Source of the DNA: an uncultured Oceanisphaera sp. | GTDB lineage: Bacteria; Pseudomonadota; Gammaproteobacteria; Enterobacterales; Aeromonadaceae | Assembly (NCBI RefSeq): GCF_947495715.1 | Contig: NZ_CANLZU010000020.1 | Span: forward strand, 23,797 to 87,796 | Length of the DNA stretch: 64,000 bases | Direction: 5' to 3' | Part shown: positions 1 to 9,373 of the stretch, piece after piece | Numbering within the stretch: the stretch's first letter is position 1 | Layout: every line of letters begins with the position of its first letter | Position numbers and translations under genes: made by a program | Notes under the pieces: model-generated | Told to the model about the DNA's origin: nothing | Database searches by the model: none | Seen by the model: only the letters and a program-made list of their open reading frames with translations

Positions 1-2602
1 GCCCGCCAAGGCAAAAACCATCAACAAATATCTGGGTAAAGACTTCATCGTCAAATCCAGTGTCGGTCATGTGCGGGATTTGCCCACCGCCGGCTCCTCT
101 GCCGCCAAAAAAACCGGAGGTAAAAAAGCCGACACCAAGCAGCTCAGCCCCGAAGAAAAAGCCCGGCTCAAGCAGCAGAAAGAGCAAAAGGCGCTGATCG
201 CCCGTATGGGCGTCGATCCCAATAACGGCTGGCAGGCGAATTATCAGGTACTGCCCGGTAAAGAGAAGGTGGTCACCGAATTGCAGGCGCTGGCCGAGAA
301 AGCCGACACCATCTATCTCGCAACGGATTTGGACCGCGAAGGGGAGGCGATTGCCTGGCACCTTAAAGAGCTGATCGGCGGTGACGATGAGCGCTTCAAG
401 CGGGTGGTCTTCAACGAAATCACCAAAACGGCCATTCAGGATGCGTTCAGCCGTCCGTCCGATCTTAACCAGAACCGGGTGAATGCCCAGCAGGCGCGCC
501 GCTTTCTGGACCGGGTCGTGGGCTATATGGTCTCGCCCCTGTTGTGGAAAAAAGTGGCCCGCGGCCTGTCTGCCGGTCGAGTACAATCGGTGGCAGTACG
601 TCTGCTGGTAGAAAAAGAACGTGAAATCAAGGCGTTCGTACCGGAAGAATACTGGGATATTCAGGCCGATCTGAGCAACAAGGAAAAGCTGGCGCTGTCG
701 ATGGCGGTGGCCAAGTATCAGGGCAAGGAATTCCGCCCGGTCAACGAAGCCCAGACCATGGCGGCGGTGGATGCGCTCAAGGCGAGTCGCTTCGAGGTGG
801 TGTCGCGTGACGACAAGCCCACCCAGAGCAAGCCGCCGGCGCCCTTTATCACCTCAACCCTGCAGCAGGCGGCCAGTACCCGGCTGAGTTTTGGCGTAAA
901 ACGCACCATGATGCTGGCCCAGCGTCTGTATGAAGCGGGTTACATCACCTATATGCGAACCGACTCCACCAACCTGAGTCAGGAAGCGGTGGCCGGTGTA
1001 CGTGACTATATTCAGGAGCAGTACGGCCCGGGTTATCTGCCTGAAAATCCCAATGTATACAGCGCCAAGGCCAATGCCCAGGAAGCGCACGAGGCGATTC
1101 GTCCCTCCGATGTAGCCCTGTCCGCCGACAAGCTCGATGGCATGGAAGCGGATGCCAAGCGATTGTACGATCTTATCTGGCGCCAGTTTGTGGCCTGTCA
1201 GATGGTGCCGGCGCTGTACGACAGCAGCACCATTACCGTGCGTGCCGGTGACTACGATCTCAAGGCCCGCGGTCGCATTCTGCGCTTTGCCGGCTGGACC
1301 AAGGTACAGGCCGCCGCTCAGGGCCGCAAAGGCGAAGACACTGTCTTGCCGGCGGTGCAGGCGGGCGAGGTACTGACCCTCGAACAGCTCGATCCCAAGC
1401 AGCACTTTACCAAGCCACCGGCGCGTTTCACCGAAGCGGCGCTGGTGCGCGAACTGGAAAAACGCGGCATCGGCCGACCTTCCACCTATGCATCCATCAT
1501 TTCCACCATTCAGGATCGGGGTTACGTCAAGGTCGAAAGCCGACGCTTCTATGCGGAAAAAATGGGTGAGATCGTGGCCGATCGGTTGCAGGAAAGCTTT
1601 GCCGAGCTGATGAATTACGACTTTACCGCCCAGATGGAAAGCAAGCTGGATGAAATCGCCGGCGGCAGTCTAAACTGGACTCAGGTGCTGGACGCCTTTT
1701 ACGCCGAATTCAGCGAAGATCTGGGCAAGGCGGAGCAGCCGGCGGAAGAGGGCGGTATGCGTGCCAATGAAATGGTGCTGACCGACATCGACTGCCCCAC
1801 CTGTGGCCGCAAGATGGGCATTCGAACCGCCAGTACCGGGGTGTTTCTGGGCTGCTCCGGCTATGCCCTGCCGCCCAAGGAGCGTTGCAAGCAGACCATT
1901 AACCTGATTCCGGGTGACGAGTTTGTGCTGGCCAACGACGAAGAGGCGGAGACCGATGCCCTGCGTGCCAAACATCGTTGTGGCAAGTGCGGCACCGCCA
2001 TGGACGCCTATCTGATCGATGACAAGCGAAAACTGCACGTGTGCGGCCAGAACCCGGACTGTGACGGTTACGAACTGGAAGAAGGTCAGTTCAAGCTGAA
2101 GGGCTATGAAGGGCCGGTGATCGACTGTGATCGTTGCGGTGCCGAGATGCAGCTGAAAACCGGCCGCTTCGGCAAGTACATGGCCTGCACCAACGAGGAA
2201 TGCAAGAACACCCGCAAGATCCTCAAGAATGGCGAGGTGGCGCCGCCCAAGGAAGATCCGGTGCACCTGCCCGAGTTGCCCTGTACCCAGTCCGACGCCT
2301 ATTTCGTACTGCGAGACGGTGCGGCGGGCATCTTCATGGCGGCCAGTAACTTTCCCAAATCGCGGGAAACCCGGGCGCCACTGGTGGAAGAGCTGGTGCA
2401 GTTCAAGGACAGACTGCCCCCCAAGTTCCTGTATCTGGCCGAGGCGCCGACGCAGGATCCGGAAGGTAACAAGGCGGTGGTGCGCTTCAGCCGTAAAAAC
2501 AAGGAACAATATGTGATGACCGAGGTCAATAAGAAAGCGACCGGTTGGACGGCACACTATGTTGACGGTAAATGGCAGCAGAGCCAGAAAGGCAAGAAAT
2601 AA
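1..2602 (+). CDS. topA: DNA topoisomerase I, 5' end outside window
   Basis: Type IA topoisomerase that relaxes negatively supercoiled DNA through a 5'-phosphotyrosine link. The frame is open from base 2, where it already reads the N-terminal Toprim strand ([15 protein letters not shown]); only about ten residues are missing, and 866 are visible. The acidic Toprim motif TDLDREGEA and the catalytic tyrosine in [11 protein letters not shown] are present. The C-terminal half has three four-cysteine zinc ribbons (CPTC...C...C, CGKC...C...C and CDRC...C...C) followed by further DNA-binding domains, as in the E. coli enzyme. The first in-frame GTG at 71 is an internal valine, not a start. No clear terminator follows. 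Confidence 0.97.
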   Translation, partial: PAKAKTINKYLGKDFIVKSSVGHVRDLPTAGSSAAKKTGGKKADTKQLSPEEKARLKQQKEQKALIARMGVDPNNGWQANYQVLPGKEKVVTELQALAEKADTIYLATDLDREGEAIAWHLKELIGGDDERFKRVVFNEITKTAIQDAFSRPSDLNQNRVNAQQARRFLDRVVGYMVSPLLWKKVARGLSAGRVQSVAVRLLVEKEREIKAFVPEEYWDIQADLSNKEKLALSMAVAKYQGKEFRPVNEAQTMAAVDALKASRFEVVSRDDKPTQSKPPAPFITSTLQQAASTRLSFGVKRTMMLAQRLYEAGYITYMRTDSTNLSQEAVAGVRDYIQEQYGPGYLPENPNVYSAKANAQEAHEAIRPSDVALSADKLDGMEADAKRLYDLIWRQFVACQMVPALYDSSTITVRAGDYDLKARGRILRFAGWTKVQAAAQGRKGEDTVLPAVQAGEVLTLEQLDPKQHFTKPPARFTEAALVRELEKRGIGRPSTYASIISTIQDRGYVKVESRRFYAEKMGEIVADRLQESFAELMNYDFTAQMESKLDEIAGGSLNWTQVLDAFYAEFSEDLGKAEQPAEEGGMRANEMVLTDIDCPTCGRKMGIRTASTGVFLGCSGYALPPKERCKQTINLIPGDEFVLANDEEAETDALRAKHRCGKCGTAMDAYLIDDKRKLHVCGQNPDCDGYELEEGQFKLKGYEGPVIDCDRCGAEMQLKTGRFGKYMACTNEECKNTRKILKNGEVAPPKEDPVHLPELPCTQSDAYFVLRDGAAGIFMAASNFPKSRETRAPLVEELVQFKDRLPPKFLYLAEAPTQDPEGNKAVVRFSRKNKEQYVMTEVNKKATGWTAHYVDGKWQQSQKGKK

Positions 2603-2746
2603 GCGTTAAGCCATCACCGCGAACCGGGCCGGCAGACAAGGGCGGCCCTGATGGGGGCGGATTATTACCCTATAACGACTGAGTGAACCGTGATGAAACA
2701 GGGACGTTAAATTCAATGCAGGCATGCCTGCTAACGGAGACTGAAT

Positions 2747-2911
2747 ATGGATATTCATGACATCAGACCGGGAATGATCTGTCACACCTCGGACGGTTCC
2801 GGTTATGTGCTGGAAGTCGACATCAACAATCAGCTGGTGCTGTTGCAGCGCGAAGACGAGACGATTCCCTTTCAGGTTCATGTCAGTGAGCTGCAGGAAG
2901 AAAGAAACTGA
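2747..2911 (+). CDS. Small conserved-looking unknown protein, 54 aa
   Basis: ATG preceded by AACGGAGA at 7-base spacing, then 54 codons ending at TGA. The protein begins MDIHDIRPGMI and ends in a glutamate-rich tail (SELQEERN). It has no signal peptide or membrane segment. The pattern of short beta-strand-like stretches (GYVLEVDINNQLVLLQRED) suggests a small beta-rich domain, which is inference only. It lies 144 bases after topA and converges on the alkyltransferase-like gene 21 bases further on. I do not recognise a family. The good ribosome site, the codon use and the fit between neighbours argue that it is real. Confidence 0.6.
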   Translation: MDIHDIRPGMICHTSDGSGYVLEVDINNQLVLLQREDETIPFQVHVSELQEERN

Positions 2912-2932
2912 GTTTATTTCAAGACCATTAAC

Positions 2933-3286
2933 TTACTGATCCATCAACATCAGAATAGCGGCCAGATCCGGCCGCCATCTGTATTGCGCCATCGACACCC
3001 TGTCCCCTTTCAGTAATATCCCCTCTGCCTGTAACCGTTGCCGTTGCTCATGCCAGCCATCACTGCCTTTGGGCAGACTGATGCGGCCGTTTGCGGCCAG
3101 CACCCGGTGCCAGGGCAGCATAGCGGTATCTTCGGTACGCAGAATACGCCCGACCAGCCGCGCTCTTCCCGGCAGGCCGGCCAGATCCGCCAGTTGCCCG
3201 TAACTGACCACCTGCCCCGGGGGAACCAGGGCAAGCAGGGTCAGCACCTTGTGGCTGTGAGCGGGACGGTTACTACTGCGAGGCAC
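2933..3286 (-). CDS. atl: Alkyltransferase-like protein (ATL), MGMT fold without the cysteine
   Basis: A 117-aa protein of the O6-alkylguanine transferase DNA-binding fold. Known family members bind O6-alkylguanine in DNA and hand it to nucleotide excision repair instead of removing the alkyl group. The alkyl-accepting cysteine motif PCHR reads PWHRV here (residues 58-62), with tryptophan at the cysteine position, the hallmark of ATL (E. coli YbaZ/eATL). The helix-turn-helix GQVVSYGQLADLAG and the arginine-finger region GRARLVGRIL are intact. Start is GTG. It begins 4 bases after the chemoreceptor stop on the same strand, so the two are probably co-transcribed. Confidence 0.9.
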   Translation of the reverse strand: MPRSSNRPAHSHKVLTLLALVPPGQVVSYGQLADLAGLPGRARLVGRILRTEDTAMLPWHRVLAANGRISLPKGSDGWHEQRQRLQAEGILLKGDRVSMAQYRWRPDLAAILMLMDQ

Positions 3287-3290
3287 AGTC

Positions 3291-4844
3291 TCAGGAAAAA
3301 GTCCGGGTCAGATCGTTGAGTCCCTGAGAGCGGTCCAGCAGCTGTTTGCTGGCGTCTTCCACATGAGCGATTTTGTGCAAATTGGTCGAGGACGTTTCGG
3401 AAATTTGATGGACATTGTGGCTGATCTCTTCTGCCACCAGCTGTTGTTGTTCGGCGGAGGTGGAAATTTGTATGGTAATGCCGACGATGTTGTCAATTTC
3501 GGTGACGACTCGTGCCAGGCTGGCACTGCCGGTTGCGGCCGCATTCACGCATTCCTGACTGTGTTCCATGTTGGTGTCCATCATGGAGCGCCACCGGGCC
3601 AGGGTTTGCTGGATTTGATTGATGCTGGTCTGAATCTGTTCGGTCGCGCCGTGGGTACGGGTAGACAGGGCGCGTACTTCTTCTGCCACTACCGCAAAAC
3701 CGCGACCATGCTCGCCGGCGCGGGCGGCTTCGATAGCGGCATTCAGCGCCAGCAGGTTGGTCTGGTCGGCAATACCCTGAATTTCACTCATCAGGGTACC
3801 GATACGCTCCGACTCCTGGGTCAGAGCAAAGGTCGCCTCGGCGGCTTGTTCCGCCTCCCGAGCCAGATCGATAATTTTCTGTTTGGTCTGCTCCAGTTGC
3901 CCCTGGGTCAGGTGGCACTGGTGCTGGGCTTCTTCTGCATTGGCGGCCGCCAGCTGGGTATTGCGGGTGATTTCATTGGCGGTGGCCGACATTTCATCGA
4001 TGGCGGCGGCGATTTGATGGGTATCGCTGTCCTGCTGGCTCAGATCGGTGCGAGCGCCGGTCATGGCCTGCATCATGGAACTGGCCAGCCCTTTCAGCGA
4101 GTCGGTGGCGTCATCAACCCGCCCGAGTATGGTACGGGTACGGGCCTGCCACATTTTCAGATGGTAGTCGGCGATGGAGTGGGGCTCATCGCCGGAATAG
4201 ACCAGTCGGGAAATACTGTCGTATTCGCGGCCCAGTCCCTGCAAGTAATGCTGGGTGCCAAACAGTGATTTGCGATAGCTTAGCGCAAGCCAGGCGACCG
4301 GCAGCAGGCTCCAGATCAGCTGGCTGCTACCGCCATAGGCAAAGGAGCCGGCCAGCAGTGCCGCCAGGCCGCCGGCCGGTAACCAGGGCGTGATCCGTTT
4401 CAGTGAGAGGCGAACGCCGCCGTTATTCTGTTCCTGCTTCAGTAATTGACGATAGGCCTGCGCGGCCCGGTCACGGGTGCGATCGTCGAGCTGGGTACGC
4501 ACCGACTGATAACCGATTATTTTTCCCTGCTGGTAGATAGGGGTGACATAGGCATCAACCCAGTAATAACGGCCGTCCTTACAACGGTTTTTTACCGCAC
4601 CGCGCCAGGCCTGGCCAGCCTTGGCATGTTCCCACAAGTCCTGAAAGGCGGCCTTGGGCATGTCCGGGTGACGCACAATATTATGGTTTTTGCCAATAAG
4701 CTCTTCTGGCTGATAGCCGGCGACACGACAGAATACCTCGTTGGCATAGGTAATAACGCCGCGCAGATCCGTGGTAGAAACCAGTTGTTCCTGGCTGCTG
4801 TAGGTGACTTCCTCGTCAATAACGTGCTGGTTGCTTGTGTTCAT
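3291..4844 (-). CDS. PAS-domain methyl-accepting chemotaxis protein (Aer-like)
   Basis: A 517-aa chemoreceptor. Residues about 15-120 form a PAS sensor ([11 protein letters not shown], with [14 protein letters not shown] in the beta-sheet), as in Aer-type redox or energy sensors. Two closely spaced hydrophobic segments follow (about 153-170 and 174-190) with a very short periplasmic turn, so sensing is probably cytoplasmic. The rest is a HAMP-like linker and the coiled-coil signalling domain, with the conserved tip [20 protein letters not shown]. There is no C-terminal NWETF-type pentapeptide. A FliA-type promoter lies just upstream. The ligand is unknown; FAD binding is possible by analogy with Aer but is not shown by the sequence. 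Confidence 0.92.
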   Translation of the reverse strand: MNTSNQHVIDEEVTYSSQEQLVSTTDLRGVITYANEVFCRVAGYQPEELIGKNHNIVRHPDMPKAAFQDLWEHAKAGQAWRGAVKNRCKDGRYYWVDAYVTPIYQQGKIIGYQSVRTQLDDRTRDRAAQAYRQLLKQEQNNGGVRLSLKRITPWLPAGGLAALLAGSFAYGGSSQLIWSLLPVAWLALSYRKSLFGTQHYLQGLGREYDSISRLVYSGDEPHSIADYHLKMWQARTRTILGRVDDATDSLKGLASSMMQAMTGARTDLSQQDSDTHQIAAAIDEMSATANEITRNTQLAAANAEEAQHQCHLTQGQLEQTKQKIIDLAREAEQAAEATFALTQESERIGTLMSEIQGIADQTNLLALNAAIEAARAGEHGRGFAVVAEEVRALSTRTHGATEQIQTSINQIQQTLARWRSMMDTNMEHSQECVNAAATGSASLARVVTEIDNIVGITIQISTSAEQQQLVAEEISHNVHQISETSSTNLHKIAHVEDASKQLLDRSQGLNDLTRTFS

Positions 4845-4889
4845 CGGTATCCGGTTTTTGTTATCGGGTGGCGGTGACTCGTGCCGTGG

Positions 4890-4916
4890 CTATCGGCTTT
4901 CCGGGCTCAAACTTGA
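4890..4916 (-). promoter_or_regulatory. Sigma-28 (FliA) promoter of the chemoreceptor gene
   Basis: On the minus strand the sequence reads TCAAGTTT, 11 bases, GCCGATAG. The sigma-28 consensus is TAAAGTTT-N11-GCCGATAA, so 14 of 16 positions match with exact spacing. It lies 45 bases upstream of the chemoreceptor start, placing the receptor, and probably the ATL gene behind it, in the flagellar class 3 regulon. Confidence 0.75.
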
Positions 4917-5012
4917 GCCGAGTCTGTCAGAACTGCCAATATACGAGGGTTCGCGATAAAATTCATGCGCTACCTCTCTATTATCCAAGGTCTTTTGGCG
5001 GTCTACGGCATT

Positions 5013-6779
5013 TCAGTCCGCAGCCAGCGCCAGGCCTTCTCGCCGGGGGTCGGCAGCGGCACTGAGGTGATCTTTGTGCAACATGATGCCATGCAGGCCT
5101 GAATTGAGCTCGGTCAGTCGGGTGTCAAAGCCCAGCTGGGCCATGGCCGCTTGTAGTGGCAGGTTTCGTCCCGCCGGCTCCATTTCCAATACGCCGCCAC
5201 GATGCAGCACATGAGGTTGATGCACTGCTTCCTGCAGGGTCATGCCCCAGTCGAGCACATTGATCAGGCTGTGCAGCACATAACCGATGATACCGCTGCC
5301 ACCGGGGGAGCCAATAACCAGCAGCGGCTGGTTCTGATGCAGTACTATGGTGGGCGCCATGGAGGAACGCGGGCGCTTGCCCGGCTGCAGTCGGTTGGCC
5401 ACCGGTATGCCATTTCGGCTCGGACTGAAGGAAAAGTCGGTCAACTCGTTATTGAGTAAAAAACCCTGCACCATCAGGCGAGAGCCGAAGCCGTTTTCGA
5501 TGGTGGAAGTCATCGACAGGGCATTACCCTTGGCATCGACAATGCTGATATGGGTGGTAGACGGGAACTCGGGAGAGCGGTCGGGCGCACGACGGCCGAG
5601 TGCGGGCACCGGAATGCCGGGGCTCACCTGCGGCAGGGCGACGGCGCCGCTGGTGACCAGTTTGGCCCGACCGGCCAGATAGTCAGGATCGAGCAGTTCG
5701 GCCACCGGCACCGAGACAAAGTCGCTGTCGGCGGCATAAAGGTTACGATCGGCAAAGGCCAGGCGCGAGGCATCGGCAATCCACCGCCAGCTGACGGGGG
5801 CATTGGGGCCGGTGGTGGTCAGATCGACATGAGACAGGATGCCGAGAATCTGCCCCAGGGCCAGGGCGCCGGAGCTGGGCGGCCCCATACCGCAAATCCG
5901 GTATTGACGATAAGGGGCACAGAGCGGTGCGCGCTCCTTGACCCGGTAATCGGCCAGATCGGTCAGGCTTAAATGGCCGGCGGGGCTGGCCTGACGTACC
6001 TTGTTGACCATGGCGGTGGCGAGCTGGCCCCGATAAAACGCCGAGGGACCTTCAATGCTGATCCGGCTTAGCGCTGCGGCCAGCAGAGAATTGGTTCTGG
6101 TGCTGCCGGCCTGTAGTGGCCGGCCCTTATCATCGAAGAAGTAATGACGACTTTCGGCGTCTCGCGACAGATATTCCTGATCCTGTGCTATCAGTCGCGC
6201 CAGGCGTGGTGATACGGTAAAGCCGTTTAATGCCAGCTCGATGGCGGGTTTGAACAGCTCGCGCCAGGTCAGGGTGCCAAAGCGTTGGTGTGCCTGCCAC
6301 ATCAGCATGACGGTGCCGGGAGTACCGACCGATTGCCCGCCGACCACGGCGTCGAAGAAGGCCTGCGGCTGGCCTTCGTCATCGAGAAACAGATCCTCCG
6401 GCGCTGTCATGGGGGCGGTTTCCCGCCCGTCCAGTGTGGTCAACCTGGCCTGTTGCTGTTGCCAGTACACCAGAAAGGCACCGCCGCCGATACCTGAAGA
6501 CTGAGGCTCGACCAGCGTCAGTACTGCCTGGGCCGCGATCATGGCATCGACCGCACTGCCGCCTTGTTGCAACATCTGTTGTGCCGCCCGGCTGGCATAG
6601 GGGTTGGCCGTCACCACCATGGCTTTTTGGGCGGTGACCAGCGGCTTGTTGTGCCAGCCGGTAGCGGCTTCCGGCGCCGGCGTATCGACCGGTGTGGGCA
6701 TGGGCATAGTGGTGACAGTGTCGGCCCAGGCATGGGAAAGGGGAGCCAGCAGAATAACCGATAGTAACAACAGACGCAT
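5013..6779 (-). CDS. ggt: Gamma-glutamyltranspeptidase
   Basis: Periplasmic N-terminal-nucleophile hydrolase that cleaves gamma-glutamyl bonds of glutathione and related compounds. The precursor self-cleaves before a threonine. The chosen ATG at 6779 gives a clean signal peptide (MRLLLLSVILLAPLSHAWA); the longer frame to 6839 would put 20 polar residues in front of it. The protein has 588 residues. The new N-terminal threonine lies in PSTTHISIVD at about residue 408, and the substrate-binding region GSPGGSGIIG is present. Large and small subunit regions are both complete. No partner gene is adjacent. Confidence 0.95.
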   Translation of the reverse strand: MRLLLLSVILLAPLSHAWADTVTTMPMPTPVDTPAPEAATGWHNKPLVTAQKAMVVTANPYASRAAQQMLQQGGSAVDAMIAAQAVLTLVEPQSSGIGGGAFLVYWQQQQARLTTLDGRETAPMTAPEDLFLDDEGQPQAFFDAVVGGQSVGTPGTVMLMWQAHQRFGTLTWRELFKPAIELALNGFTVSPRLARLIAQDQEYLSRDAESRHYFFDDKGRPLQAGSTRTNSLLAAALSRISIEGPSAFYRGQLATAMVNKVRQASPAGHLSLTDLADYRVKERAPLCAPYRQYRICGMGPPSSGALALGQILGILSHVDLTTTGPNAPVSWRWIADASRLAFADRNLYAADSDFVSVPVAELLDPDYLAGRAKLVTSGAVALPQVSPGIPVPALGRRAPDRSPEFPSTTHISIVDAKGNALSMTSTIENGFGSRLMVQGFLLNNELTDFSFSPSRNGIPVANRLQPGKRPRSSMAPTIVLHQNQPLLVIGSPGGSGIIGYVLHSLINVLDWGMTLQEAVHQPHVLHRGGVLEMEPAGRNLPLQAAMAQLGFDTRLTELNSGLHGIMLHKDHLSAAADPRREGLALAAD

Positions 6780-6911
6780 GGAATAGACTCCGTACAACAG
6801 GGTGTCTGCAAGCTTAGCCAGTTCTGATGGCGTGGCCAAGGGAGCAGTTTGTTAAAAAACACACAAGGTGCTGAAAATTAAAGCTAATAAACCAAGGGGC
6901 ATAAAAAAGTC

Positions 6912-6939
6912 TTGTATTGTTCAACCGCCTGCCTATAAT
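6912..6939 (+). promoter_or_regulatory. tRNA promoter with GC-rich discriminator
   Basis: TTGTAT at 6912-6917 and a perfect TATAAT at 6934-6939, spaced 16 bases, followed by GCGC. A GC-rich discriminator is typical of stringently controlled stable RNA promoters. It sits about 60 bases before the first tRNA-like sequence and is the only evident promoter for the tRNA-Gly/tRNA-Cys unit. Confidence 0.7.
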
Positions 6940-6998
6940 GCGCAGCCATCGGACGGCAGCAACTGCCACTCGATACATCAGTAATTAAAGAAGTTTAA

Positions 6999-7063
6999 GC
7001 GGGAATAGCTCGGTTGGTAGAACACAACCTTGCTGAAGTTGAAAGAGGGTCGCTCGCGGCACC
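6999..7063 (+). pseudogene. Decayed tRNA-Gly copy
   Basis: The first roughly 42 bases copy the intact tRNA-Gly at 7126 (GCGGGAATAGCTC, D-loop, CAACCTTGC), and the 5' flank TTTAAGCGGGAATAGCTC is shared, indicating an old tandem duplication. The D stem is broken (GCTC against GAAC), the anticodon stem has a mismatch, and the anticodon loop now reads TTGCTGA. The T arm, 3' acceptor strand and CCA are not recognisable. It lies between the tRNA promoter and the functional genes, so it would be transcribed as leader of the precursor. Confidence 0.7.
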
Positions 7064-7125
7064 TTGCACGGCTTCACAGGATTACCGCAGTAAAACCCAG
7101 TGTAATTGCAAGTTAAGAAATTTAA

Positions 7126-7201
7126 GCGGGAATAGCTCAGCTGGTAGAGCACAACCTTGCCAAGGTTGGGGTCGCGAGTTCGAATCTCGTTTCCCGCTCC
7201 A
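7126..7201 (+). tRNA. tRNA-Gly (GCC)
   Basis: A 76-base cloverleaf: acceptor GCGGGAA/TTCCCGC, D stem GCTC/GAGC, anticodon stem CAACC/GGTTG with loop TTGCCAA (anticodon GCC), T stem GCGAG/CTCGT with TTCGAAT, and encoded TCCA. It is co-transcribed with tRNA-Cys 11 bases downstream, matching the glyW-cysT order known from enterobacteria. Confidence 0.97.
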
Positions 7202-7212
7202 AATTCTGCAAA

Positions 7213-7286
7213 GGCGCGTTAGCAAAGCGGTTATGCAGCGGATTGCAAATCCGTTCAGTCCGGTTCGACTCCGGAACGCGCCTCCA
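7213..7286 (+). tRNA. tRNA-Cys (GCA)
   Basis: A 74-base cloverleaf with acceptor GGCGCGT/ACGCGCC, anticodon loop ATTGCAAAT (GCA) and encoded TCCA. It is nearly identical to E. coli tRNA-Cys. It ends 8 bases before the stop of the convergent DUF1853 gene, leaving no room for a separate terminator. Confidence 0.97.
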
Positions 7287-7294
7287 TCATCTTC

Positions 7295-8122
7295 CTATGT
7301 CTCGTTCTTCTCCTTCTTTTCTTTCTTCTCGTTAATCCATTCAGAATCTACCTTGATATACCAGTTTCCTTCTTTGTTCTGAAAATTCTGCCTTCTGTCC
7401 TGATATTCGCTGCGTCGTCCACCGGTCAGCCAGCCCAGTTTTTGCTGCGGCTCAAAAGATGCGTCCGGATATTCGACTCCCCACTGTCCTCGTTCGCCCT
7501 GATCGGACAAAAACTGCTGGCAGGAGGGCGGATAATAGAGTCGTCCCTTCATGATCATCCGGGTGCATTGTGGCATCAGCTGCTGCTGCTGCAGGCGTTC
7601 ACGGATCTGCGGATGTTGACTGAGTCTGAGCTGATGATTGAGCATGTACTCGACCTTGTGTCGTAACTTGTCGCGTGTATTTATGCCGCAGGCTTGCTCG
7701 TAGGCTTCATCTGGATTGCTTATCAGGTAGAATTTGACCGCCAGCTCCCAGTGTTCGATGCGCTGTGACTGTTGATCCCACACGATAAAATCGAAGGCGC
7801 CCAGGGTGGTGCCCTCGATCACCTGCTGCCAGTTGTGGGCCAGCAGTTGAAAGCGGGAATGGTCGAGCAGAAAAAAGTGCCAAAGTGCTTCGAAATACAG
7901 TCCCAGGCGGCGATGAGGGCGGCAATGGGCGTGCAGTACTCCCGGGGCGGCATCCAGTTCATACAGCCGCGGTTGGTACTCGGTGAGCAATTGTCGATAC
8001 CAGCCATGATCGGGTGTCTGCGGCGAGCTTTGCAGCAGGTTGGGGCTGGCCAGGGCCCAGGCCAGATCCCGCACCACAGGATCGGACAGCCGCGTTAATA
8101 AAAGGCGCAGTGAATCGCTCAT
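7295..8122 (-). CDS. DUF1853 family protein
   Basis: A 275-aa soluble protein of unknown function. It carries the DUF1853 signature (RLGLYFEALWHFFL at about residues 70-83, TLGAFDFIVWD and HWELAVKFYL), a pattern with acidic and lysine residues reminiscent of restriction-like nuclease folds, which is speculation. The C-terminus is a lysine/glutamate-rich tail (KKEKKEKNET) probably specific to this lineage. ATG start at 8122; transcription diverges from ybgI 64 bases away. Confidence 0.8.
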   Translation of the reverse strand: MSDSLRLLLTRLSDPVVRDLAWALASPNLLQSSPQTPDHGWYRQLLTEYQPRLYELDAAPGVLHAHCRPHRRLGLYFEALWHFFLLDHSRFQLLAHNWQQVIEGTTLGAFDFIVWDQQSQRIEHWELAVKFYLISNPDEAYEQACGINTRDKLRHKVEYMLNHQLRLSQHPQIRERLQQQQLMPQCTRMIMKGRLYYPPSCQQFLSDQGERGQWGVEYPDASFEPQQKLGWLTGGRRSEYQDRRQNFQNKEGNWYIKVDSEWINEKKEKKEKNET

Positions 8123-8186
8123 CTAAGGGAACCTTTTGTTTTGCTTTTTGTTTTACAATGGACCGAAATCACGCCATGGAGTCAGC

Positions 8187-8945
8187 ATGAACAATCTGGA
8201 ACTCGAACGGCTGCTGAACAGGCAGCTCAATGTAGCAGCCATCAAGGATTATTGTCCGAATGGCCTGCAAGTGGAAGGCAAAACCGAGGTGAAGCAGCTG
8301 GTGACCGGCGTTACCGCCAGTCAGGCGCTGATAGATCATGCCGTCGAGGTGGGCGCAGATGCCCTGCTGGTACATCATGGTTACTTCTGGAAAGGAGAAG
8401 ATGAGCGGGTGCGGGGTATCAAGCGCAAGCGACTCAAGGCCCTGCTGAGTCATGACATCAATCTTTATGCTTATCACCTGCCGCTGGACATCGCCCCCGA
8501 GCTTGGCAATAACGCCCAATTGGCCGCCTTGCTGGGGATTGGCATCGACGGGCCACTGGAGCCGGACAATGCGCTGTCGGTATCGATGCGGGGGACGCTT
8601 GATACCCCGCTCGGTGGCGCCGACTTGTGTGCTCGGCTGCAACAGCAACTGGGCCGGTCGGTGTTGCATGTTGGTGAGCAGGGACCGGCGCTTATTCGCC
8701 GGGTGGGCTGGTGTACCGGCGGCGGTCAGGGTTATATCGATCTGGCGGCCGACCAGGGCATGGATGCCTTCATCACGGGTGAAGTGTCGGAGCAAACCGT
8801 GCATGTGGCGCGAGAGCGGGGTATACACTTTTTTGCGGCCGGGCATCATGCGACCGAACGCTATGGTATCAAGGCGCTGGGTGAATGGCTGGCACGCGAG
8901 CAGGGGCTAGAGGTCAGTTTCAAGGATCTCGACAATCCGGCTTAA
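8187..8945 (+). CDS. ybgI: Nif3-like dinuclear metal-centre protein YbgI
   Basis: A 252-aa member of the Nif3/YbgI (GTP cyclohydrolase I type 2-like) family. These proteins form toroidal hexamers with two metals per subunit; the cellular reaction is uncertain. Metal-ligand motifs are present: VHHGYFW near residue 64, YHLPLD near 97 and HHATERYG near the C-terminus. The ATG at 8187 is chosen because an in-frame start at 8136 would add 17 residues absent from the family. The stop codon TAA is the first three bases of the adjacent intergenic element (TAATACCAATC). Confidence 0.9.
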   Translation: MNNLELERLLNRQLNVAAIKDYCPNGLQVEGKTEVKQLVTGVTASQALIDHAVEVGADALLVHHGYFWKGEDERVRGIKRKRLKALLSHDINLYAYHLPLDIAPELGNNAQLAALLGIGIDGPLEPDNALSVSMRGTLDTPLGGADLCARLQQQLGRSVLHVGEQGPALIRRVGWCTGGGQGYIDLAADQGMDAFITGEVSEQTVHVARERGIHFFAAGHHATERYGIKALGEWLAREQGLEVSFKDLDNPA

Positions 8946-9308
8946 TACCAATCTAAGTAAAAATATGATCTATTTTAGAACTGGACACGAGAGGCAACAG
9001 AGTCACCTCCCGCGACACGCCATAAACCCATCCATGGGGGCTCGGGAAATGCCATCCTTGGCATTTCACGGTCGCGGGAGCCGATCTCTGTTTCCTCTCC
9101 TTAAACACCGGGTTGTCTGCAGGGCGCTCCCACAGGAGACGCCGCAGCAGAGGGGCGGATGAAGGGTTCTACTCCAGCGACCATCACATGACAGGACGTC
9201 ATGTGCTGAGCGTCGCAGGGATGCGGTTCAGCGTGTCGGTGGAGTGACTCTTCGTTCGACCCTTACAGGGCATCTAAATAGACCAGTTAGTTTTCCAGAT
9301 TGGTATAA
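8944..9308 (+). repeat. Nested-hairpin element copy A, full two-hairpin form
   Basis: About 365 bp bounded by terminal inverted repeats: left AATACCAATCTAAGTAAAA, right (reversed) TTATACCAATCTGGAAAAC, both leading to GATCTATTTTAG or GGTCTATTTAG. Inside are two long imperfect hairpins. Hairpin 1 (about 8990-9100) pairs GAGAGGCAACAGAG..CTCCCGCGAC with GTCGCGGGAG..CTCTGTTTCCTCTC. Hairpin 2 (about 9155-9275) pairs GGGCGGATGAAGGG..ACTCCAGCGAC with GTCGGTGGAGT..TTCGTTCGACCC. Smaller palindromes sit in the loops. Copy I at 51991 is the same element in reverse orientation. There is no coding potential. Confidence 0.85.
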
Positions 9309-9341
9309 GTCCATTTTGCCGGAATTGTAAAAGCCAGGCAT

Positions 9342-9373
9342 AAAAAAAGACCAGGGTACATGAATACCCTGGT
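9342..9373 (-). terminator. Rho-independent terminator on the minus strand upstream of luxO
   Basis: Nine-base-pair stem ACCAGGGTA/TACCCTGGT (9350-9373) with a 6-base loop. Read on the minus strand it is followed by seven T residues (9348-9342). No minus-strand gene ends here, so it implies a short untranslated transcript coming from the luxO upstream region. Confidence 0.8.

Noticed and set aside
2933..3286. Functional O6-methylguanine methyltransferase
   Set aside because: The acceptor cysteine is tryptophan (PWHR), so the alkyl-transfer reaction is not possible.
5013..6839. Longer start for ggt at 6839
   Set aside because: It would place 20 polar residues before a clean signal peptide that starts at 6779.
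7014..7382. A 122-aa open frame running across the tRNA genes
   Set aside because: It overlaps two functional tRNAs and the end of DUF1853 and has no ribosome site.
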